DNA of 6,071 nucleotides from Legionellaceae bacterium (GTDB lineage Bacteria; Pseudomonadota; Gammaproteobacteria; Legionellales; Legionellaceae): positions 1 through 6,071 of the forward strand of contig CANJFK010000080.1 in NCBI GenBank assembly GCA_947473535.1, read 5' to 3'. Positions 1 through 4,342 of this stretch are shown here, piece after piece (position 1 is the stretch's first letter; every line of letters starts with the position of its first letter). Both the position numbers and the translations under genes were made by a program. Below the pieces are notes generated by a model, which had not been told where the DNA came from, searched no databases, and saw only the letters and a list, made by a program, of their open reading frames with translations.

Positions 1-29
1 AAAAGCGATGACATAGGAACTTTCATTAA

Positions 30-704
30 ATGATAAATCAAGAAAATACAAAAAAGCATTGGTCCAAACTCGAGTATTTACACCACAGCGTAAAAAACTT
101 AAATATCCATATAAAGGGGACGCATAGCTATTACAGTGATGCCTGGACAGGGAGCTTTGAGGAATCAGTGGTTAGGTATCTTTACGGGGATGACTACAGT
201 TTAGCAACGTGGACTCCCCAGTGGACGATTGATCAACTGTATATTGGAGACTATGTTTGTATAGCGGCTGAAGCCATCATTATGCTGGGTGGAAACCATA
301 ACCACCAAATGGATTGGTTTAGTATTTATCCGTTTCCTGATAAATATGCTGATGCTTATGAAGCAAAAGGCGACACCGTTATCAATGACGGTGCCTGGCT
401 TGGCATGCGCTCAATGTTGATGCCTGGCATTACTGTGGGTGAAGGGGCTATCATAGCTGCCCACGCCGTTGTAACCAAAGATGTTGACCCTTACTGTATA
501 GTTGCAGGTAATCCTGCAAAAGTCATAAAAAAACGCTTTGATGACGACGTGATTAACCGACTAATTAACTTGGGCATCTACACGTGGCAAGAAGAAAAAT
601 TTAATGCCTTAAAAAACCATATATGCAGTAACGCGATTGACGTATTAGAAAAAGCAAGCAAAGCCTATGATTTGGATATAATATTGGGTGTAGTTCCTTT
701 GTAA
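30..704 (+). CDS. CatB/Vat-like (xenobiotic) O-acetyltransferase, hexapeptide-repeat family
   Basis: A 224-residue protein of the left-handed beta-helix acyltransferases that move acetyl from acetyl-CoA to a hydroxyl group; CatB members act on chloramphenicol and Vat members on streptogramin A. The N-terminal HSYYS (32-36) and RYL (49-51) match CatB. GGNHNHQMDW (87-96) corresponds to the CatB catalytic segment, with His92 the likely base. Hexapeptide coils span about 114-160 (VINDGAWLG, MPGITVGEGAIIAAHAVVTKDV), followed by the family signature AGNPAKVIKKRF (159-170) and a helical tail. The loop between RYL and LYIG is about nine residues longer than in CatB3 and Trp-rich. The start is the first ATG after an in-frame TAA at 27-29, with AGGA at 15-18 as a rather distant ribosome site. 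The last six residues (LGVVPL) and the stop come from an inserted element; the pre-insertion end reads FKAS. Substrate is unknown; drug resistance cannot be assumed from sequence. Confidence 0.88.
   Translation: MINQENTKKHWSKLEYLHHSVKNLNIHIKGTHSYYSDAWTGSFEESVVRYLYGDDYSLATWTPQWTIDQLYIGDYVCIAAEAIIMLGGNHNHQMDWFSIYPFPDKYADAYEAKGDTVINDGAWLGMRSMLMPGITVGEGAIIAAHAVVTKDVDPYCIVAGNPAKVIKKRFDDDVINRLINLGIYTWQEEKFNALKNHICSNAIDVLEKASKAYDLDIILGVVPL
678..685. repeat. Left copy of 8-bp target site duplication
   Basis: ATAATATT here is repeated exactly at 889-896, one base outside the right end of the 202-bp element. It lies inside the acetyltransferase reading frame (two Ile codons plus two bases of the next). 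The sequence is AT-rich and nearly palindromic, so it also makes the inverted repeats look longer than they are. One extra base (888) on the right leaves open a 9-bp duplication with one mismatch. Confidence 0.65.
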
Positions 705-713
705 CGACGGATT

Positions 714-737
714 CCTTCTCTCCGTGAGGAGAGAAGG
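714..737. other. Perfect 10-bp stem-loop with GTGA tetraloop
   Basis: CCTTCTCTCC (714-723) pairs without mismatch with GGAGAGAAGG (728-737) around GTGA, which in RNA would be a GNRA-type loop. It begins ten bases after the acetyltransferase stop, so it would form at the 3' end of that transcript and may stabilise or end it. No T-tract follows, so it is not called a canonical rho-independent terminator. Confidence 0.75.
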
Positions 738-750
738 TGTTGCGAAGCGA

Positions 751-811
751 CGGATGAGGGGTGATAAAACAGGGTGTATGCAACCAAACTATTTATATCA
801 ACCCTCATCCG
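751..811. repeat. Central inverted repeat of the left element
   Basis: CGGATGAGGG (751-760) is perfectly complementary to CCCTCATCCG (802-811) across a 41-base AT-rich loop. The pairing continues outside this stem through GAGAAGGTG (731-739) and CACCTTCTC (822-830) after a short unpaired stretch, so most of the element can fold as one branched palindrome. GCCC-TGTC-GGGC (811-822) is an alternative small hairpin on the right arm. Confidence 0.75.
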
Positions 812-888
812 CCCTGTCGGGCACCTTCTCGCGTCAACGGGAGAAGGAAGCGCTTCAATGTAATGTCGTTACACAGGAACTGCATCCA

Positions 889-896
889 ATAATATT
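889..896. repeat. Right copy of 8-bp target site duplication
   Basis: ATAATATT, identical to 678-685. Joining 685 directly to 897 continues the acetyltransferase frame as TTC AAG GCC AGC TGA (Phe-Lys-Ala-Ser-stop, stop at 907-909). This supports the duplication and gives the likely original gene end. Confidence 0.65.
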
Positions 897-912
897 CAAG
901 GCCAGCTGATTT

Positions 913-1365
913 TTATATTGATTTTTTCAAAACAATAGCATTTTCAATACCCAACTCGTCTCGATAATAGCCTCGTTTAATTCTAACGTATTGAAACCCC
1001 ATTTTTGCATAGAGATGCTGTGCTTGCGTGTTGCTTGGTCGAACGTCTAAAAGGAGGCTATCAATGTGAGACGCGCTACACGAATCAATGACATCTTGTA
1101 ATAAAAGCTGCCCATACCCTTTATTCTGCAATGCTGGATTCACGCACAAGTTCAAAACATGACAAGTATTCGCTTGATAGCGACAAATGACAAAGCCAGC
1201 CAGTTCAATGACAGATTCAAGAACTCGCTCCAGTACACGACAATCACAACCAAGAAGCAAACAATCACGCAGAGTATTGCGGTCCCATGGTGTTGGGTAT
1301 GCCGCTGATTCAATGGCGTAAACTCGATCGAGATCTTCATTTTGCATAACACGAATAAACGTCAT
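913..1365 (-). CDS. rimI: Ribosomal protein bS18-alanine N-acetyltransferase-like GNAT enzyme
   Basis: A 150-residue single-domain GNAT protein (E. coli RimI is 148). RimI acetylates the N-terminal alanine of ribosomal protein S18 with acetyl-CoA in the cytoplasm. It has the RimI N-terminus (IESAAYPTPW, 18-27), the acetyl-CoA pyrophosphate loop QNKGYG (80-85), the LDVRPSN motif (106-112), LYAKMGF (118-124) and the closing RGYY (131-134). Tyr119 matches the catalytic acid Tyr115 of the enteric enzyme, but the residue matching base Glu103 is Asp107. I chose the ATG at 1363-1365 because the family begins there. An ATG at 1378-1380 adds five residues, and a TTG at 1429-1431 would add 22, most of them encoded by an inserted element. 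No strong ribosome site is visible. The gene follows lpd on the same strand, now separated by a 164-bp insertion; its other side faces the convergent acetyltransferase gene. Another GNAT target remains possible. Confidence 0.87.
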   Translation of the reverse strand: MTFIRVMQNEDLDRVYAIESAAYPTPWDRNTLRDCLLLGCDCRVLERVLESVIELAGFVICRYQANTCHVLNLCVNPALQNKGYGQLLLQDVIDSCSASHIDSLLLDVRPSNTQAQHLYAKMGFQYVRIKRGYYRDELGIENAIVLKKSI

Positions 1366-1381
1366 ATCCAACAGCAGCATT

Positions 1382-1392
1382 ATGTTAGGATC
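1382..1392. repeat. Left copy of 11-bp target site duplication
   Basis: ATGTTAGGATC abuts the left end of the 164-bp element exactly and matches ATGTTAGAATC at 1557-1567 in 10 of 11 positions. It lies 16 bases upstream of the rimI start on the minus strand. The single difference suggests mutation since insertion. Confidence 0.8.
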
Positions 1393-1556
1393 CAATGGCA
1401 CTACCTTAAGCTTTTTATCTAAAATTAACAATTAAATGTAGCCTGGATGAAGCACCGCGTAATCCGGGAAACGATGCCTCACTCAAGCTCTGCTCCCGGA
1501 TTACGTTACACTTCATCCAGGCTGCATCAAAATTTTGGCTTAAGGTAGTGCCATTG
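1393..1556. mobile_element. 164-bp MITE-like element with IS4/IS231-type terminal inverted repeats
   Basis: CAATGGCACTACCTTAAGC (1393-1411) and its exact reverse complement (1538-1556) bound the element, and an 11-bp direct repeat with one mismatch lies immediately outside both ends. From memory, IS4-family ends such as IS231 (CATGCCCATCAACTTAAG) and IS4 (TAATGCCGATCAGTTAAG) have the same shape, and those groups make target duplications of about 10-13 bp, so an IS4-family transposase is the likely mobiliser. There is no transposase gene inside. The core is a large imperfect palindrome (1437-1526) of the AGCCTGGATGAAG…GTAATCCGGGA kind, which I recall as an intergenic repeat in many proteobacteria. 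The element sits three bases beyond the lpd stop and just upstream of rimI. Confidence 0.87.
1437..1526. repeat. 33-bp imperfect inverted repeat (large hairpin) in the right element
   Basis: Arms 1437-1469 and 1494-1526 pair at 27 of 33 positions: an outer 13-bp block (AGCCTGGATGAAG), a five-base internal mismatch, and an inner 12-bp block (CGTAATCCGGGA), with a 24-base loop. In the lpd message this would be a very stable structure just after the stop codon, able to protect the 3' end or reduce readthrough into rimI. On the minus strand it is followed by AT-rich sequence but not a clean T-run. Confidence 0.85.
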
Positions 1557-1567
1557 ATGTTAGAATC
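1557..1567. repeat. Right copy of 11-bp target site duplication
   Basis: ATGTTAGAATC abuts the right terminal repeat and mirrors 1382-1392 with one mismatch. It ends three bases before the lpd stop codon (1571-1573), so the insertion just missed the gene. Confidence 0.8.
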
Positions 1568-1570
1568 GTA

Positions 1571-3004
1571 CTATTTCGTTCCCTCTTTCTTTTTTTTAGG
1601 CATATACAGATCAGTAATCGTTCCCTCAAAGATCTCAGCTGCTTGTGCGATGGTTTCGGACAACGTTGGATGCGGGTGAATGGTTAACGCTATATCCTCT
1701 ACATCACAACCCATTTCTATGGCTAACGATGTTTCAGCGATAAGCTCGCCAGCATTAATGCCAACAATCCCTGCGCCCAAAATACGCTTGCTTTCAGAAC
1801 AAAATAACAATTTAGTCATGCCCTCTTCGCGCCCCATACTCAATGCACGTCCACTAGCGGCCCATGGAAAGGTTGCTTTTTCATACGCAATACCTTGTGT
1901 TTTAGCATCTTTCTCGGTAAGCCCAGTCCACGCAATTTCAGGATCGGTATAGGCGACACTAGCAATGCATTTTGGATCAAAATAGTGCTTCATACCGCAA
2001 ATCACTTCGGCCGCTACTTTTCCTTCTGGAATCGCCTTATGCGCAAGCATGGGTTGACCGACAACATCGCCAATAGCAAAAATATGAGGCACATTAGTCC
2101 GCATTTGCTTGTCTACAGCAATAAAACCGCGCTCATCCACCTTAACACCCGCCAAATCTGCAGCAATACAACTACCGTTCGGTTTACGCCCAACAGAGAC
2201 CAACACTTGTTGGAAGCAAAGCGGTTTTTCCGTCGCATGCTCTCCTTCCATCGAGACATAAATGCCTTCTTTTTTAGCCTCAACAGCCGTTACCTTTGTT
2301 TTGAGCATGAATTTAACACCTTTCTTATTCATGCGTTTTTGCAGAACATTAACCAAATCAGCATCAGCACCAGGGATTAATTGATCCATAAACTCAACAA
2401 CAGTAACGTCCATCCCTAATGCAGAATAGACCGTAGCCATTTCTAAGCCAATAATTCCACCACCAAGCACAAGTAAATTCCCGGTAATATCGGCCAATTC
2501 AAGAGCACCTGTGGAACTAAAGATACGTTTATCTTCAGGAATAAACGGTAAATTAACTGACTCACTCCCCACAGCAATGATCGCATGTTCAAAATCGATG
2601 TGGACCGTCCCATCCTTTCCATCAACAATAACTTGATTAGGATTAGCGAAATGAGCTTTTCCGATAACGACCTCAACTTTGCGCTGTTTGGCTAACGCAT
2701 TCAATCCGCCAGTCAATTTTTTAACGACTGAATTTTTCCAACCAACCAACTTATCACGCTCTAATTTTGGCGCACCAAACGTCACCCCTTGCGCTGCCAT
2801 CTCATGCGTCTCATCAAGTACTTTAGCAATATGCAGCAATGCTTTTGATGGAATACAACCTACGTTTAAACACACACCACCTAGCGTATCAAATCGTTCA
2901 ACTAGGACAACGTTTTTACCTAGATCTGCTGCACGAAACGCGGCTGTATAGCCTCCTGGACCGCTGCCAATAACAACCACGTCTGCCTTTATTTGTTTTG
3001 TCAT
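1571..3004 (-). CDS. lpdA: Dihydrolipoyl dehydrogenase (E3)
   Basis: A 477-residue, full-length E3 flavoprotein. It reoxidises the dihydrolipoyl arm of the E2 subunit, passing electrons through a disulfide and FAD to NAD+. In order: FAD-binding GSGPGG (13-18); redox cysteines Cys45 and Cys50 in GGVCLNVGCIPSK; NAD-binding GGGIIGLE (181-188); second FAD motif IFAIGDVVGQPMLAHKA; and the C-terminal dimer domain with the catalytic pair His445 and Glu450 (HPHPTLSE). The tail ends in a lysine run (PKKKKEGTK) coded by an eight-A tract. The ATG at 3002-3004 has AAGAGG six bases upstream. It is the third gene of the aceE-aceF-lpd set, 23 nt after aceF, so its main partner is pyruvate dehydrogenase; it could also serve 2-oxoglutarate dehydrogenase or glycine cleavage, which cannot be judged here. 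A MITE-like element lies just beyond its stop. Confidence 0.97.
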   Translation of the reverse strand: MTKQIKADVVVIGSGPGGYTAAFRAADLGKNVVLVERFDTLGGVCLNVGCIPSKALLHIAKVLDETHEMAAQGVTFGAPKLERDKLVGWKNSVVKKLTGGLNALAKQRKVEVVIGKAHFANPNQVIVDGKDGTVHIDFEHAIIAVGSESVNLPFIPEDKRIFSSTGALELADITGNLLVLGGGIIGLEMATVYSALGMDVTVVEFMDQLIPGADADLVNVLQKRMNKKGVKFMLKTKVTAVEAKKEGIYVSMEGEHATEKPLCFQQVLVSVGRKPNGSCIAADLAGVKVDERGFIAVDKQMRTNVPHIFAIGDVVGQPMLAHKAIPEGKVAAEVICGMKHYFDPKCIASVAYTDPEIAWTGLTEKDAKTQGIAYEKATFPWAASGRALSMGREEGMTKLLFCSESKRILGAGIVGINAGELIAETSLAIEMGCDVEDIALTIHPHPTLSETIAQAAEIFEGTITDLYMPKKKKEGTK

Positions 3005-3010
3005 GAAAAA

Positions 3011-3016
3011 CCTCTT
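3011..3016 (-). promoter_or_regulatory. Ribosome binding site of lpdA
   Basis: AAGAGG on the minus strand, six bases before the lpd ATG and inside the 23-nt aceF-lpd gap. It fixes the lpd start; the gap has no room for an obvious terminator or a separate promoter. Confidence 0.8.
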
Positions 3017-3027
3017 AAAATTATTTT

Positions 3028-4323
3028 TTATATCAAAATTCGTCGTATGTCACTCAGTCCTTCGCCAAGATAGCGAGTAAAGCGTGCAGCCTCTGCTCCG
3101 TCAATGACCCGATGATCATAAGATAGCGATAAGGGCAACATCAGCCGGGGAACAAACACACCGCCCTGATAAACCGGTTGCATACTGGAGCGAGATAAGC
3201 CAAGAATGGCTACTTCGGGACTATTTACAATCGGCGTAAATGCTCGCCCGCCAATACCACCCAAACTAGAAATGGTAAATGTTCCACCATTCATGTCCGT
3301 AGGCATCAACCCTTTATCACGTGCCTTACTGCTTAAACGCGCCATTTCTTTAGCAATATCTGCAACAGATAAACGATTCACATCTTTTATGACAGGGACT
3401 ACCAAACCATTTGGTGTTTCTACGGCGATACCTATATTGTAATATTGCTTATAAATTAGGTTTTCACCTTTGGCATCCAACGACGCATTAAACTGAGGAA
3501 AAACACTTAGCGCCTTACCGACTACTTTGCACACAAACGCTAATACTGTCAGTTTATAATCAACAGCCTCAGGGCGTGTCATTTCCGCTTTTCTAAACGC
3601 CTCGAGGTCAGTAATATCAGCATCATCGAACTGTGTCACATGCGGAATAGTAATCCAAGCCCGGTGCACGTTAGCACCGGTTAACCGCTTGATTTTACTG
3701 AGTGGCTTCAACTCAATTCCGCCAAATTTACTAAAATCAATACTAGGAGCGACTGGCAACGAGAAACCACTTGTTGTTGATTGATTATTGAGCTTATGTT
3801 TGACAAACTGCTCAATATCTTCCTTGCTGATGCGTGATTTTCGACCACTGCCTGCTACGTCAGATAAACTAACCCCCAGCGTATGGGCTAAACGTCGTGC
3901 TGCAGGGCCTGCTGAAACAGACGCGACGTCTTGTGATACGCCCGCTATGTCTAAAGCAGGAACATCAGCAGGCGATGTGTTGCTCACAGCTACCGACGCT
4001 GGCTTTTTATCGTCCACATCAACAGGAGCTAGCTTAGTCTCATTGCTCTCCGGTTCTTCAACACGTTCCGACGCCACACTTGCACTGGGTGTTAGCATTA
4101 AGATCACATCACCTTCGGATATTTTATCACCCAGTTTCGTGTGTATGGAATGAACAGTCCCAGCCATGGGGGAAGGGATTTCCATGCTTGCTTTGTCGGA
4201 TTCCAACGTAATTAAAGGCGTGTCTATGCTTATCTCATCACCCACTTTAACCAGTATCTCGATAACATCTACCAACGCCGCGCCGCCAATATCCGGCACT
4301 TTAATTTCTTTTTCGACTGCCAT
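3028..4323 (-). CDS. aceF: Pyruvate dehydrogenase E2, dihydrolipoyllysine acetyltransferase
   Basis: A 431-residue E2 that forms the core of the pyruvate dehydrogenase complex and passes acetyl from lipoyl to CoA. Residues 1-79 are one lipoyl domain, with Lys44 in LESDKASMEIP as the lipoylated lysine. A Ser/Val/Pro/Ala-rich flexible linker covers about 80-135. The peripheral subunit-binding domain is at about 138-177 (AARRLAHTLGVSLSDVAGSGRKSRISKEDI) and docks E1 or E3. A second linker leads to the catalytic domain (about 203-431) with GGTFTISSLGG, NSPEVAILG and the active-site DHRVIDG, giving His404 and Asp408. It is much shorter than E. coli AceF because there is one lipoyl domain rather than three; this is a common form, not a truncation. 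GAGGA lies four bases before the ATG. Its position directly behind aceE identifies it as the pyruvate, not the 2-oxoglutarate, E2. Confidence 0.96.
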   Translation of the reverse strand: MAVEKEIKVPDIGGAALVDVIEILVKVGDEISIDTPLITLESDKASMEIPSPMAGTVHSIHTKLGDKISEGDVILMLTPSASVASERVEEPESNETKLAPVDVDDKKPASVAVSNTSPADVPALDIAGVSQDVASVSAGPAARRLAHTLGVSLSDVAGSGRKSRISKEDIEQFVKHKLNNQSTTSGFSLPVAPSIDFSKFGGIELKPLSKIKRLTGANVHRAWITIPHVTQFDDADITDLEAFRKAEMTRPEAVDYKLTVLAFVCKVVGKALSVFPQFNASLDAKGENLIYKQYYNIGIAVETPNGLVVPVIKDVNRLSVADIAKEMARLSSKARDKGLMPTDMNGGTFTISSLGGIGGRAFTPIVNSPEVAILGLSRSSMQPVYQGGVFVPRLMLPLSLSYDHRVIDGAEAARFTRYLGEGLSDIRRILI

Positions 4324-4327
4324 ATAG

Positions 4328-4332
4328 TCCTC
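4328..4332 (-). promoter_or_regulatory. Ribosome binding site of aceF
   Basis: GAGGA on the minus strand, four bases before the aceF ATG and within the 19-nt gap after the aceE stop. This short gap with its own site fits co-transcription and close translation of E1 and E2. Confidence 0.75.
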
Positions 4333-4342
4333 GCGTTCAATC

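Larger units (their letters stand above)
686..887. mobile_element. 202-bp MITE-like non-autonomous element with 23-bp terminal inverted repeats
   Basis: The ends 686-708 and 865-887 are inverted repeats matching at 20 of 23 positions, starting GGGTGTAGTTCC on the left and GGATGCAGTTCC on the right and both finishing GTAACGAC. An 8-bp direct repeat flanks them. The interior is a nest of palindromes with no credible gene: a 10-bp stem with GTGA loop (714-737), GAGAAGGTG (731-739) against CACCTTCTC (822-830), CGGATGAGGG (751-760) against CCCTCATCCG (802-811), and CCTTCTC (824-830) against GAGAAGG (841-847). The CCCTCATCCG…CACCTTCTC core resembles an intergenic repeat I recall from many proteobacteria. 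The 8-9 bp duplication and the TGTGTAA near the inner end of the repeats recall IS256-type elements, but the family is uncertain. It lies between convergent genes and could fold in RNA as a two-way terminator, though no clear T-run follows the stems. Confidence 0.8.

Noticed and set aside
1..33. Possible end of an upstream gene (ten open codons ending TGA) overlapping the acetyltransferase ATG as ATGA
   Set aside because: Ten open codons are expected by chance more often than not, so this cannot be supported without the sequence to the left.
678..708. A longer 31-bp terminal repeat for the left element
   Set aside because: The extra eight positions are the near-palindromic ATAATATT, better explained as the duplicated target than as element sequence.
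601..783. A 60-codon minus-strand frame
   Set aside because: It overlaps the acetyltransferase gene and the hairpins, and no family features are visible.
705..895. CRISPR-like or riboswitch-like region
   Set aside because: There are no regularly spaced direct repeats or spacers, and the region lies at the 3' ends of convergent genes; the palindromes fit a MITE.
724..909. A 61-codon plus-strand frame across the left element
   Set aside because: It lies in palindromic repeat DNA and has no protein-like pattern. Its final residues (IIFKAS) are simply the stranded original end of the acetyltransferase gene.
1412..1440. Promoter for rimI inside the AT-rich arm of the right element
   Set aside because: TTGTTA and TAGATA are present on the minus strand, but not with a usable 16-18 bp spacing to a good partner box.
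1437..1526. Rho-independent terminator for lpd
   Set aside because: The stem is strong, but the arms are long with a central mismatch block and no proper T-run follows on the minus strand. Kept as an element-borne hairpin that may have that effect.
3028..4323. AceF as a truncated or decayed E2
   Set aside because: All domains, the lipoyl lysine and the active-site DHRVIDG are intact. A single lipoyl domain is a normal variant.
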